Below are positions 34,002 through 43,117 of a stretch of DNA of 64,000 bases, piece by piece. Location of the stretch: assembly GCF_041505935.1 (NCBI RefSeq), contig NZ_CP140110.1, one strand, 5' to 3'. How positions within the stretch are numbered: position 1 is the first letter of the stretch; each line of letters starts with the position of its first letter. The translations under genes and the position numbers were made by a program. Below the pieces are notes generated by a model that saw nothing but the letters and a program-made list of their open reading frames with translations, searched no databases and was not told where the DNA came from. The stretch is from Fervidobacterium_A thailandense. Lineage in GTDB: Bacteria; Thermotogota; Thermotogae; Thermotogales; Fervidobacteriaceae.

Positions 34002-35756
34002 TTGAAAAAATCCGTTTTCTGGAGGTTACTTAAGTACTCACTTCCCTACACTCATTTAATGCTCTTGGCTATAGCAATCGTTCTAACGTTAACGTACTTT
34101 GCACTCTTGCCACCACAGATCGTGCGAAAGGCGATAAACGATTACATAGTGAGCGAGCAGCTATCCTCCGCCGAGCGACTCGCCGGGATTGCAAAGCAAG
34201 CCACCCTCTTTTTGCTTGTCTCCGGAGGAATTTTCCTCTTCGAATACCTGTCGATTATCGTTACGACCTACATCGGTGGCCGTGTGGTTTACAACATCAG
34301 AAGGGAGCTTTACGACCATGTCCTAAAGCTCCCCATGTCTTTTTTTGACAAACATCCGAGCGGTCAAATCACCACAAGAATTACCAGCGATACACAAAAC
34401 GTCCAGGAGTTTTTCACCTCGGTTATCACAAGTATCGTCAACGACGTCTTCTTGCTTACCGGTGTTATCGTCATGATGTGGAGGATAAGCTCTCGTCTGT
34501 TCCTCGATATCGCGTTCATTTTCCCACTCATAATAATTGCAATGGGCGTCTTCAGGTACTTCGATATCAGGGCTTACCGCGCCGTAAGAACCGGAATTGC
34601 AAAGATAAACGCGTACATTGCCGAAAACCTTGCCGGTATGCCTGTAATAAAGCTCTTCAACGCCGAGGATTTTAAGCGGAAAGAATTTGATAAAATCAAC
34701 CGCGAGTTGTTCAAGGCCCGTATGAATCAGCTTTACGTCTTCGGAATCTTCAGACCGCTGATAAACTTTTTGCACTATTTGACCATGACATTCATCATCT
34801 GGTACGGTTCGAAGTACCTGCTGGGAAAATTGCTCAACTTTGGTGATCTTTTTGCGTTTGTCTCGTACATAGACACCTTCATGAGGCCCATAGAAGACTT
34901 GTCCGAAAAGTACGATATTATCCAGAACACAACAGCCAGTGCGGAGAAGATATTTGCACTCCTGGATGAGGCCCAAGAACCTCAGGGTGAAGCTGGCGGT
35001 AAAACGGAAATTGAGCACGGGGTAATCGAGTTCAGAAATGTCTGGTTCAGCTACGATAACCAGCGCTGGGTACTGGAGGATGTGAACTTAAAGTTCCAAC
35101 CGGGAGAGCTTGTCGCCATCGTCGGTGAAACTGGTGCTGGTAAGACAACGATAATGAACCTGATAAACGCTATGTACAGACCTCAGAAAGGCCAGATTCT
35201 GATAGATGGCATCCCCATCGAGAAGTACGATTTACAGATGTTGCGAAGGTGTGTTTCAGCCGTTCCTCAGGACGTTATACTCTTCACAGGTACGTTGCTT
35301 GATAACATAAGACTCTTCCACGACGAAATTGATGAAGAGAGTGTTAGAAAGGCCCTCGAGGAAGTCAAGGCCCTGGACATTATAGAACGACTCCCAAAAG
35401 GCATTCACACGGAAATCGTCGAGCGGGGAAAAGGTATCTCGGCAGGTGAGCGACAACTCATCGCACTGGCGAGGGCAGTGTTGTTCGGTGCGAAGGTCTT
35501 TATCCTGGATGAAGCAACGAGTAACATCGATGTTGAGACGGAACACAGGATACAGCAAGCCGTGAGAAATCTTTCGAGAAACCACACGGTTATCATGATA
35601 GCGCACAGACTCTCTACCGTTGTGGAGGCCGATAGAATTATCGTCGTTTCAGATGGAAAAATAGTCGAGGAAGGTAAACACTTCGAATTGCTCAGAAAAC
35701 GCGGAGCTTACTACAAACTCTACGAAATACAATTTGCAAAAGAGGAGATCGCCTGA
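34002..35756 (+). CDS. ABC exporter (MsbA/LmrA-type half transporter)
   Basis: 584 residues with a fused membrane domain (six helices, about 1-320; LPMSFFDKHPSGQITTRITSD marks the type I exporter fold) and an ATPase domain: Walker A GETGAGKTT, Q-loop VPQDVILFTG, signature ISAGERQ (variant of LSGGQ), Walker B VFILDEATS and H-loop AHRLST. It probably exports lipids or drugs as a dimer. TTG start with SD TTGGAGGGG. Without IS copy 2 it would start roughly 20-30 bp after the GAF-GGDEF stop, so it once belonged to that operon. Confidence 0.92.
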   Translation: MKKSVFWRLLKYSLPYTHLMLLAIAIVLTLTYFALLPPQIVRKAINDYIVSEQLSSAERLAGIAKQATLFLLVSGGIFLFEYLSIIVTTYIGGRVVYNIRRELYDHVLKLPMSFFDKHPSGQITTRITSDTQNVQEFFTSVITSIVNDVFLLTGVIVMMWRISSRLFLDIAFIFPLIIIAMGVFRYFDIRAYRAVRTGIAKINAYIAENLAGMPVIKLFNAEDFKRKEFDKINRELFKARMNQLYVFGIFRPLINFLHYLTMTFIIWYGSKYLLGKLLNFGDLFAFVSYIDTFMRPIEDLSEKYDIIQNTTASAEKIFALLDEAQEPQGEAGGKTEIEHGVIEFRNVWFSYDNQRWVLEDVNLKFQPGELVAIVGETGAGKTTIMNLINAMYRPQKGQILIDGIPIEKYDLQMLRRCVSAVPQDVILFTGTLLDNIRLFHDEIDEESVRKALEEVKALDIIERLPKGIHTEIVERGKGISAGERQLIALARAVLFGAKVFILDEATSNIDVETEHRIQQAVRNLSRNHTVIMIAHRLSTVVEADRIIVVSDGKIVEEGKHFELLRKRGAYYKLYEIQFAKEEIA

Positions 35757-36658
35757 TGAAGCTCAGGGCTTCGTACTGGACCTGGAAGATAATCAACGGT
35801 CAGATGGACGTGGCAAAGATGCCAACCGCCTATTTAATGCTTGACGGAAAGTGTGCTTACGATTGCGCATACTGTACGCACGCAAGGAATAGTAAGACGG
35901 ACGGAAGATTCCTATCGAGAATCGTATGGAAAGAGATTGAAACATCTTGCTTGCTTAAGTTCAGCGTTTTTCGGCGTGTTTGCCTCCAGGTTGTTAACTA
36001 TCCGAAGGCACATCAGGATGCTCTGACCGTAGTTACTTCACTAAACGATGCGCTTTCGAAATCCCCAGAAATACGACCACTTATCTCCGTATCGACGAGG
36101 GTTTCGAACCTAAAACACGTGACAAAGTACTTTGAGGCGGGCGTTGATAACCTTGGAATCGCTCTGGATGTGGCCGACCCAGAACTTTTCAAGCGCTTCC
36201 GCGGAGGGAACTTTGAACGCACCATCGAGTTAATCTTAGAAGCTTCAAAAATTTTTCCCGGAAGGATAACAACACATCTCATCGTGGGCCTTGGAGAAAC
36301 CGATGCTCAAATTTTCGAGATTTTCAAACTCTTAAAGACTTACGGGGTTGAAGTTGCACTCTTTGCGTTCACACCCGTACGCGGTACGAGGTTGGAAGGT
36401 AATCCAGCGCCTTCTCTCAGTAGATACAGGAAAATTCAATTACTGAGATTTCTCATCTTCGAAAGTGGTGTTGAACCCAAGATTTCATTTGATGAGAACG
36501 GATACATCACGCACTTGGAGATGCCACCGGAGTTAACAGAAGAAGCAAGTAGGCGTGCCTACCTCACATCAGGTTGCACCTACTGCACAAGACCGTACTA
36601 CAACGACAGACCGACAAGCCAGGAGTTATTCAACCTGTTCGAGGAAGTTACCGGTTGA
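35756..36658 (+). CDS. Radical SAM protein with extra C-terminal cysteine pair
   Basis: 300 residues. The radical SAM cluster motif is C-x3-C-x2-C (CAYDCAYC, about residues 34-41). The barrel resembles the BioB/LipA-like group (GVDNLGIALDVADPELF, THLIVGLGETDAQIF). The C-terminus has SGCTYCTRPYYNDRP, suggesting a second Fe-S site. Substrate unknown. Its ATG overlaps the ABC exporter's TGA by one base, so the two are coupled. Confidence 0.8.
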   Translation: MKLRASYWTWKIINGQMDVAKMPTAYLMLDGKCAYDCAYCTHARNSKTDGRFLSRIVWKEIETSCLLKFSVFRRVCLQVVNYPKAHQDALTVVTSLNDALSKSPEIRPLISVSTRVSNLKHVTKYFEAGVDNLGIALDVADPELFKRFRGGNFERTIELILEASKIFPGRITTHLIVGLGETDAQIFEIFKLLKTYGVEVALFAFTPVRGTRLEGNPAPSLSRYRKIQLLRFLIFESGVEPKISFDENGYITHLEMPPELTEEASRRAYLTSGCTYCTRPYYNDRPTSQELFNLFEEVTG

Positions 36659-36690
36659 CTCTTGCATCTATTTGAAAAACCAAGCGGTGG

Positions 36691-37680
36691 TTATTCCAGG
36701 AGGAACTTCTGCAATAACTCCTTATTCTTCTCCAGGTCCGCGTTTAGAACAAACGAAGGAACGCCGTTGATGTTGACAGTCTCTTCCCTAAACGTTCCCC
36801 ACACCGGGATTCGAAGTGTTTCAAGTTCGTAAGAGTTGTAATCTTCGAACGCCAAAGCTTTCAATTCTTCGAGGGTAAGGTTTGTCCGAACACTGTGGGA
36901 CACAAGATCGAGCAACCTGAATTTGGTTGTTAAAGACATCAATTTCGCCTTTTTGAACAGTTCCGTTAACACCCTCTGCTGTCGCCGGGTTCTTTCGTAA
37001 TCCCCCATTCCCACCTTTCTGATCCTTGCATACCCAACAGCTTGCCTTCCGTTAAGAAGATGGACACCGGGAGAACGAACGAGTGGAACGTAGTTGTCCT
37101 TGGCTAACCTTGCCAATTCTTTTATGCAAAGATTTAATTGTTCAAGCTCTTCCGGTTTGACTTCTATCGTCACACCACCGACAGCGTCGATCAATTTCTC
37201 GGCAACCTGGAAATCCACAATGACATACTTAACTATACCGAGTGCGAAGTTAAGATTTAGCGTCCCAAGTGCGAGTTTGGCCTCACCGTACGCGAACGCG
37301 GCGTTAAACTTATTCCGTCCATGACCGGGAATTTCAACCAGCAAATCCCTCATGATCGATACCAACTTTATCTTTCGTTTCAAGAAGTCTACTTTTACCA
37401 GGAGATTCGTGTCACTTCTTCCAAATTCGTCGACATACCGCTTATCAATCCCAAAAACCGCTATGAAAATGTGCGGAGGTTTCCTAATACTTCCTTGAGG
37501 CTGATTTTCTTCTTGTGTTGCACGAATAAACGAATAGTCCACGAACAATTCTTCGTGGGAAAAATCCTCACCACCGGTTATCCTCGATAGTACGTTGTAA
37601 GTGTAAACTCCAAAAATGGCAATCACAGCTATCAGTGACAGAAAAATAAAAAGAAAAACCCTGCCCGTACCATTTGGCAT
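36691..37680 (-). CDS. LytR-CpsA-Psr (LCP) family protein
   Basis: About 329 residues: N-terminal membrane helix and LCP domain with VFGIDKRYVDEFGRSDTNLLVKVD, SIMRDLLVEIPGHGRNKFNAAF and GYARIRKVGMGDYERTRRQQRVL, which contain the conserved Arg/Asp pyrophosphate-binding residues. Second LCP protein of the window. Start ATG 37680 has SD AAAGGTG; GTG 37689 is an alternative. A weak hairpin with T-tract (36675-36692) overlaps the stop. Confidence 0.88.
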   Translation of the reverse strand: MPNGTGRVFLFIFLSLIAVIAIFGVYTYNVLSRITGGEDFSHEELFVDYSFIRATQEENQPQGSIRKPPHIFIAVFGIDKRYVDEFGRSDTNLLVKVDFLKRKIKLVSIMRDLLVEIPGHGRNKFNAAFAYGEAKLALGTLNLNFALGIVKYVIVDFQVAEKLIDAVGGVTIEVKPEELEQLNLCIKELARLAKDNYVPLVRSPGVHLLNGRQAVGYARIRKVGMGDYERTRRQQRVLTELFKKAKLMSLTTKFRLLDLVSHSVRTNLTLEELKALAFEDYNSYELETLRIPVWGTFREETVNINGVPSFVLNADLEKNKELLQKFLLE

Positions 37681-37732
37681 ATCAAACACACCTTTCTCCG
37701 GCTTTCGGCTCTGTTCGTGAGTCCTAAATTGA

Positions 37733-37762
37733 ATTCTACCACAGAGAGTGCCATTTTTTCAA
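37733..37762 (-). promoter_or_regulatory. Candidate promoter of the second LCP gene
   Basis: Minus strand: TTGAAA (37757-37762), an 18-bp spacer and TAGAAT (37733-37738), in the gap after the LivM-hydrolase fusion. Confidence 0.55.
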
Positions 37763-37798
37763 ACAGTGTGCGAATCCCTTGGGCAGGGGTGGGATTTA

Positions 37799-39496
37799 TT
37801 ATTGATTTTCCAATATGATCCTGAAAACCTCCTTCGGAGCTTCCACAACCGGGCTGTGGCCCACGTCCTTTAGGATGTGGAGCCGGCCTCTGGGGAATGC
37901 CGCAGCTGTTTTTTGCATTTGCCATAAGCTCAAGATAACATCTTTGTCGCCGAAGATGACTTCAACAGGGATGTTTACACCAGATGCTTTGTCGGTGTAG
38001 TTGTAATTTCTGAGAGCTTCTGCAACCTCCCTTATCGCTTCTTTCGGAATCCTCAAAGCATCGGAAGTTACTTTGTCGAAAAATCTCTCATCGTCGTAAG
38101 TCGGCACGTTGAACATCAGGGATTTCTTGATAAGATGCGGATTGTATTTATATTTTTGCAAAAGCCTAATTCCCTCATCCGGTACATACAGGCCGTCGAT
38201 TGGCCCTGGATCCACAAGGACGAGTTTGAGAAGTCTGTCTTGATGCTTTGTTGCATAAGCGATAGCCACCGAACCACCGAGCGAGTGACCGAGTAGTATG
38301 AATTTCTCAAGTCCAAGCTTATTAACAAATTCGTCGACGACTTCGGCGTACTTGTCAATGGTTACTCCCGCCATCCTGTCGGAAAATCCGAAGTTCGGAA
38401 GATCAAACGCGTACGCGGTGAATCCATTGGGCAAAAGTCTAAGGAACGGCTCGAAGAATCTTGCGGACGCAAAGTTTCCATGCAACAGAACGATCGGTGT
38501 CTTTCCCTGACCGTACTGAACATAGTGTATCTTTCCGAATTTAGTGTCGAGGAATTTTCCGTAAGGTCTTCTGGATTTTTTCAGAAACGCGATGATCGCG
38601 TTCAGATAATTGAATCTTAGCTGCGAAATGTAAAAACTAATTCCCAGCGGCATGAAGAGAACCACGAAAATCAGTATAGCTCCAAACACGATTGAGAGTG
38701 ATAAGTTTGTTCTGCTGAAAAAAAACGGTAACGCCTCATATACAAGTGCCCCATAAAACGGACCGTCAAGCGATGCCATACCGCCAATCACCGAGATTGC
38801 CAAAAGATCCAGCGACTTTCCAAGTCCAAAAACACTCGGTGCGATAAAACCGGTCACATGTGCGTAAAGTGCACCGGCAAAACCCGCGAGCATCGAACCG
38901 AAAGCAAACGCCAGGAGCTTGTATTTCGCGGGGTTTACACCAACGACAGACGCCACGGTTTCGTTCTCACGTACGGCCATCCATGCGCGACCGGTTTTGG
39001 AATTCACGAATCGTTGAGCTGCTACGTACGAGATATAGAGGAATGCCAGAACGAGAAGGTACTTCTCGACATCCGAATTGAACAAGTATGGAAATTTGAT
39101 TCCGCGAATCCCTGCATGACCGCCGGTGATACTGTCAAGCGCACCTACCAATTGCTCAACAGCAACGACAAATCCCATTGTCGCTATGGCGAGGTAGAAT
39201 CCAGAAAGTCTCAACGCGGGAAAGCCTATCAACAAGCCGAATAGGAACGCAAGTAGTCCACCGGCGAGCACTCCGATGGTGACCGGTACGTTATAGTTCA
39301 TCACCAGGAGCGTGGAAGTGTAGGCTCCAATACTCATGAAGGCCGCATGACCAATCGAAATTTGACCGGCATAACCCATGATAATATTCAGTCCCAGGGA
39401 AGCGAGCGCGTAGATACCAACGAGCGTGAGTATAGTTATCACGAAAGCGTTTTTGATTAGTAGGAATGGTAGAACGGCAAGTACGACCCAGACCAT
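37799..39496 (-). CDS. LivM-type ABC permease fused to an alpha/beta hydrolase
   Basis: 565 residues in one uninterrupted frame. Residues about 1-300 are a branched-chain-amino-acid-type permease: several membrane helices, LGLNIIMGYAGQISIGHAAF, FYLAIATMGF, TGRAWMAVRENE and GMASLDGPFYGA, all typical of LivM. A short basic linker (about 305-320) leads to a full alpha/beta hydrolase (about 320-565) with oxyanion LLHGN, nucleophile elbow LLGHSLGGS (Ser about 405), acid candidates in FGDKD, and His in VGHSP. Normal LivM proteins end near residue 300. No stop, frameshift or second SD is seen at the junction. The hydrolase has no signal sequence, so it is probably cytoplasmic. ATG 39496 overlaps the livH stop by one base; GTG 39499 is the alternative. 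Confidence 0.92.
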   Translation of the reverse strand: MVWVVLAVLPFLLIKNAFVITILTLVGIYALASLGLNIIMGYAGQISIGHAAFMSIGAYTSTLLVMNYNVPVTIGVLAGGLLAFLFGLLIGFPALRLSGFYLAIATMGFVVAVEQLVGALDSITGGHAGIRGIKFPYLFNSDVEKYLLVLAFLYISYVAAQRFVNSKTGRAWMAVRENETVASVVGVNPAKYKLLAFAFGSMLAGFAGALYAHVTGFIAPSVFGLGKSLDLLAISVIGGMASLDGPFYGALVYEALPFFFSRTNLSLSIVFGAILIFVVLFMPLGISFYISQLRFNYLNAIIAFLKKSRRPYGKFLDTKFGKIHYVQYGQGKTPIVLLHGNFASARFFEPFLRLLPNGFTAYAFDLPNFGFSDRMAGVTIDKYAEVVDEFVNKLGLEKFILLGHSLGGSVAIAYATKHQDRLLKLVLVDPGPIDGLYVPDEGIRLLQKYKYNPHLIKKSLMFNVPTYDDERFFDKVTSDALRIPKEAIREVAEALRNYNYTDKASGVNIPVEVIFGDKDVILSLWQMQKTAAAFPRGRLHILKDVGHSPVVEAPKEVFRIILENQ

Positions 39497-40374
39497 CACA
39501 CTCGCCTCCTTAAACTCTTGCCAAATAATCCCTTAGGGAAGAACATCAGCACGATTATGATAATCGCCAACGAAAAAGTCGCCTTAAACCCTTCGGAAAT
39601 GTATCGCTCAACGAGTTTCTCCAGAACTCCGAGTATCAACCCCCCAAAGACCGCCCCCGTGAACGTCTCGAAACCGCCCAAAACTGCCGCTGTGAATCCT
39701 TGGATTTGGTAGAACAGGAGCATGAGTGGTGACACAAATACCTTCGGTGCCGATATAAATCCCACGAGTGCGGCCATCGAAACGCCAAAGGCCCAGGAGA
39801 AAGATAGAACGGCTCCCACATTGATTCCCATGTAACCCGCAACTTCTTCGTTTTCTGAAACCGCGCGAACCGCGATGCCGAATTTCGTGTACTTTGTGAA
39901 CAAAAGCAGCGCCAAGGAAATTGTCAACAAAGTCGCGAAAACCAATATGTCTTGGCGCCTCAGAACGATAATCCCGAAATTCCCTTTGAAAACCAGCGGT
40001 GCTCCGGTGACCAACTCCGGAAACGGTTTGTAATCGGTTCCCCATATCTGCACAGCCAAACCCTCGAGTATCATAAGAACACCGAACGTAACGATTAGCA
40101 TTGAGCCGTGCGATAGGTGTCGAATCGGTCGAAGTCCGAACCGTTCAACAGCAATTCCCATCAGTGCCGCAAAAACGATCCCCAACACAATACCCACGTA
40201 AAGGTTGAGCCCAATCACGGACGTTAACCACCATACCAGGTAGGTGACGAACATTCCCATATTTCCGTAAGCAAAATTCATGACACCGCTGACCTTGTAC
40301 ATCATCACGAGTCCAATCGCAACCAGCGAATACATCGCACCGTTCGAAAGGCCGAGTAGCACTTGATTGATCAC
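39496..40374 (-). CDS. livH: LivH-type ABC permease
   Basis: A 292-residue membrane protein of the HAA permease family: LGLSNGAMYSLVAIGLVMMYKVSGVMNFAYGNMGM at the start, RAVSENEEVAGYMGIN coupling loop and GGFETFTGAVFGG near the end. Heterodimer partner of the LivM domain. GTG start 40374 with SD GGAGGTG, overlapping the livF stop by 4 bp. Confidence 0.92.
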   Translation of the reverse strand: MINQVLLGLSNGAMYSLVAIGLVMMYKVSGVMNFAYGNMGMFVTYLVWWLTSVIGLNLYVGIVLGIVFAALMGIAVERFGLRPIRHLSHGSMLIVTFGVLMILEGLAVQIWGTDYKPFPELVTGAPLVFKGNFGIIVLRRQDILVFATLLTISLALLLFTKYTKFGIAVRAVSENEEVAGYMGINVGAVLSFSWAFGVSMAALVGFISAPKVFVSPLMLLFYQIQGFTAAVLGGFETFTGAVFGGLILGVLEKLVERYISEGFKATFSLAIIIIVLMFFPKGLFGKSLRRRV

Positions 40375-41078
40375 TTTGAAACACCTCCAAGGTATTTCTG
40401 CCTCACCACATCGCTCCGCATCAGCTCCTCGGGCTTCCCTTCAATTGCAACACGACCGTTTTCGAGGATGTATGCCTTGTGAGCCAGCGAGAGTGCTAAG
40501 CTCGTGTTCTGCTCGACCAGGACTACGGTAATTCCACGTTTGTTTATTTCTCGAATTACCTCGGCAATCTTTTCGATAACAACGGGGGCAAGTCCGAGCG
40601 AAGGTTCGTCAAGTAGAAGATACCTTGGTTCGGCCATGAGTGCACGCGCTATCGCGAGCATCTGCTGTTCGCCACCCGAAAGTGTTCCGGCTATCTGGTT
40701 AATCCTCTCCTTTAAAACCGGGAAGATTTCAAACGCCAGTTCCAACTTAGCACGCTTGCGTGTGTAGGCACCGGCAAGTAAGTTCTCCTTTACGGTCATC
40801 GTGTAGAAGATTCCACGTCCCTCCGGGCATAGCACGATACCGTTCGCAACTCTTCTGTGAACTGGCATAACATCTATAGGCACGTTGCCAACGGTGATAC
40901 TCCCACTGTAACGAACACCACCAGCGATCGCCTTGAGTGTGGAAGACTTTCCGGCACCGTTGGCACCGAGGATGGTTGTGATCTTTCCTTCCTCAATTTT
41001 CAGCTCCACTCCTTTTACCGCGTGGACCGGACCGTAAAACACATTCAAAGCCTTAAGGTATATATCCCCGTTCAACAT
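40371..41078 (-). CDS. livF: LivF-type ABC transporter ATPase
   Basis: 235 residues. Walker A GANGAGKSST, signature TLSGGEQQM, Walker B YLLLDEPSLGLAP and H-loop VLVEQNTS, in the LivF form. One of two ATPases of the importer. ATG 41078 with SD AGAGGTGA, 1 bp after livG. Confidence 0.93.
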   Translation of the reverse strand: MLNGDIYLKALNVFYGPVHAVKGVELKIEEGKITTILGANGAGKSSTLKAIAGGVRYSGSITVGNVPIDVMPVHRRVANGIVLCPEGRGIFYTMTVKENLLAGAYTRKRAKLELAFEIFPVLKERINQIAGTLSGGEQQMLAIARALMAEPRYLLLDEPSLGLAPVVIEKIAEVIREINKRGITVVLVEQNTSLALSLAHKAYILENGRVAIEGKPEELMRSDVVRQKYLGGVSK

Positions 41079-41079
41079 T

Positions 41080-41844
41080 TCATTTCACCTCTGAATACGA
41101 AGTTCCCAGGTAAGCCTTGATAACCTCTGGATGGTGCACTATCTCTTCGGGCTTACCTTCCGCAATTTTTTTACCAAGATTTAGCACCGTAACCTTGTCG
41201 GAGATATCGAGCACAAGTCGCATGTCGTGCTCGATCAAAAACACCGTAATTCCCTGGTTTTTTATAACCCTAATCTTTTCCTTCAGCATTTCGGTCTCGG
41301 CGTCGGTCAAACCAGCTGCCGGTTCGTCAAGCATGATTATCTTCGGTTCGCTCATCAACGCTCTTGCTATATCGATAAGTTTTTGGTACCCGTACGGAAG
41401 TGTTCCCGCAAGGACACCGAGTAAGGGTTTTATACCAATAAGGTCCGCAACCTCGATAGCCTTGAGCATCGCTTTCCTCTCAAGAGCGGAGTACTTGGGA
41501 GTTTCCAGCAGTTCATCAAACAAACCGTACGTCAATCGGTGATGGTAACCGAGCATGAGGTTGTTCAGGACGTTGAGGTATTTGTAAATAATAACATTCT
41601 GAAAACTCCTTCCCAAGCCATAATCAACCCTCTTGTGAACAGGCACCTCGGTCAAATCAACTCCATCCAAATAAACACGTCCTTCGTGTTTCACAAGTCC
41701 GGAAATGACGTTGAAGACGGTCGTCTTTCCCGCTCCGTTCGGACCGATAAGGGAATGGACAGTACCACTCTCAACTTCCATACTCAAGTTATCGACGGCC
41801 ACGAGTCCGGAAAACTTTACGGTGACACCATTAAGTTTCAGCAC
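41080..41844 (-). CDS. livG: LivG-type ABC transporter ATPase
   Basis: 254 residues. Walker A GPNGAGKTT, LivG-specific insertion (RSFQNVIIYKYLNVLNNLMLG), signature-like region GTLPYGYQK (diverged from LSGGQ), Walker B IIMLDEPAAGLTDAE and LIEHDM. GTG 41844 has SD GGAGGTG. It follows the binding-protein gene after a terminator-like hairpin. The diverged signature is a known LivG feature. Confidence 0.92.
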   Translation of the reverse strand: MLKLNGVTVKFSGLVAVDNLSMEVESGTVHSLIGPNGAGKTTVFNVISGLVKHEGRVYLDGVDLTEVPVHKRVDYGLGRSFQNVIIYKYLNVLNNLMLGYHHRLTYGLFDELLETPKYSALERKAMLKAIEVADLIGIKPLLGVLAGTLPYGYQKLIDIARALMSEPKIIMLDEPAAGLTDAETEMLKEKIRVIKNQGITVFLIEHDMRLVLDISDKVTVLNLGKKIAEGKPEEIVHHPEVIKAYLGTSYSEVK

Positions 41845-41884
41845 GTTAGCACCTCCAAGGATGAAAATGCGAGGAGAAAGAAAA

Positions 41885-41916
41885 GCTGGTCCCGGACAGA
41901 AGGTCCGGAGACCAGC
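41885..41916 (-). terminator. Partial terminator between livK and livG
   Basis: Two stacked stems: GCTGGTC/GACCAGC (41885-41891, 41910-41916) and CCGGAC/GTCCGG (41892-41897, 41903-41908) with a 1-nt bulge. On the minus strand it is followed by TTTTCTTTC. Such intra-operon hairpins often let the binding protein be made in excess over the permease genes. Confidence 0.7.
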
Positions 41917-41930
41917 GCAAACTGGAAACT

Positions 41931-43091
41931 TTACGGTCTGATGAGATCCGTCAACGGGAGGAATTGTCCGTTCTTGATCGTCATGAAGTACATGGAGTTC
42001 TTACCACGTCTGAGGTTCGGACCCCAGGTTATATCTTTTGCAAGAATACCATCCCAGTTCTTGAAGCTCTCAAGTGCTTTTACCAAGCCTTCCCGTGTGA
42101 GGTTCTTTCCGGCTCTTATCAAGCCCTCAACGAACACTTCCGCCGCAATGAAACCCGCAACCGCGTAGGAGGACATGGCCTGTTTTGGATACGTTTCCTG
42201 GAATATCGAAACGGCGCGCTGGTAGTCCCTAACAAAATCAGGCCTATCGGGGGTTGCAAGTGGAACCCAACCAGTCAGTATGACACCCTCGGCGTACTTA
42301 CCTGCGAGTTGTACGAACGACGGATCGGCGTTCGGATAAATTGTTATGATCTTGCTCTGCAATCCGTAATCACGAATCGTCTTAATCCATCTCACTGTAT
42401 CGGTGATCAAACCGTAGATGACTATGACGTCTGGGTTCTTTTCAAGCAACCTAACCACCAACCCGCTGTAGTCCGTGTCCGCCGGGTTGTAAGAGACTTC
42501 AGCTACCGTGCTCATCTTGTAATCCCCAAGTTTTTCCTTAAACGCTGCGTAGCCTTCAAGTCCGATATCGTTGTTCATGTACACAATCGCCGGTGCTTTA
42601 AATTTCGCAATTTCGGTCACGTATTTTGCAATCAACGTGCCCTCAAGCGTGTAATCCGGTTGGACACCGAAGATGTACCTTTTCGGCGGGATAACGAGCT
42701 TGGATGTTCCAGCACCTTGGTAAACGAATGGAACTTTGTTCTGCTCAAGGTAGTCCATAACCGCCAGACAACCGTAAGTACCCAGTCCACCGACGATGGC
42801 AAAGACTTTGTCTTGTTCGACGAGCCTTTTGACTTCGACAACGGTCTTAGCTGGGTTGAGCTGGTCGTCGGCAACGATGAGCTCAATCTTCCTGCCATAA
42901 ACTCCTCCACGTTTGTTGATCCAGTTGAAGTAGGCCCGCATACCTTTGGTCATTTCTTGACCGATTATCGCGTACGGCCCCGATAATGCTTGGAACGTCC
43001 CGATGACGATCTTATCTGGATAAACGCCAACTTCCGCAAACAAGCTCGCAAATATCAACAAAGCTACCAAAACCACCAGAAGTTTTTTCAT
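41931..43091 (-). CDS. livK: LivK/HAA-type substrate-binding protein
   Basis: 386 residues: signal peptide (MKKLLVVLVALLIFASLFA) and a type I periplasmic-binding fold (IVIGTFQALSGPYAIIGQEM, RKIELIVADDQLNPAKTVVEVKRLVEQDKVFAIVGGLG, YMNNDIGLEGYAAFKEKLG). The ligand is not deducible; such proteins bind amino acids, amides, urea, aromatic acids or short-chain acids. It lies between the CoA-transferase gene and the transporter genes. Confidence 0.92.
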   Translation of the reverse strand: MKKLLVVLVALLIFASLFAEVGVYPDKIVIGTFQALSGPYAIIGQEMTKGMRAYFNWINKRGGVYGRKIELIVADDQLNPAKTVVEVKRLVEQDKVFAIVGGLGTYGCLAVMDYLEQNKVPFVYQGAGTSKLVIPPKRYIFGVQPDYTLEGTLIAKYVTEIAKFKAPAIVYMNNDIGLEGYAAFKEKLGDYKMSTVAEVSYNPADTDYSGLVVRLLEKNPDVIVIYGLITDTVRWIKTIRDYGLQSKIITIYPNADPSFVQLAGKYAEGVILTGWVPLATPDRPDFVRDYQRAVSIFQETYPKQAMSSYAVAGFIAAEVFVEGLIRAGKNLTREGLVKALESFKNWDGILAKDITWGPNLRRGKNSMYFMTIKNGQFLPLTDLIRP

Positions 43092-43117
43092 ACCGCCAAC
43101 ACCTCCCTGTTTAAAGG

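Noticed and set aside
41964..42986. Plus-strand ORF of 340 codons.
   Set aside because: Fully antisense to the livK-type gene, Arg/Cys/His-rich composition, no domain; shadow ORF.
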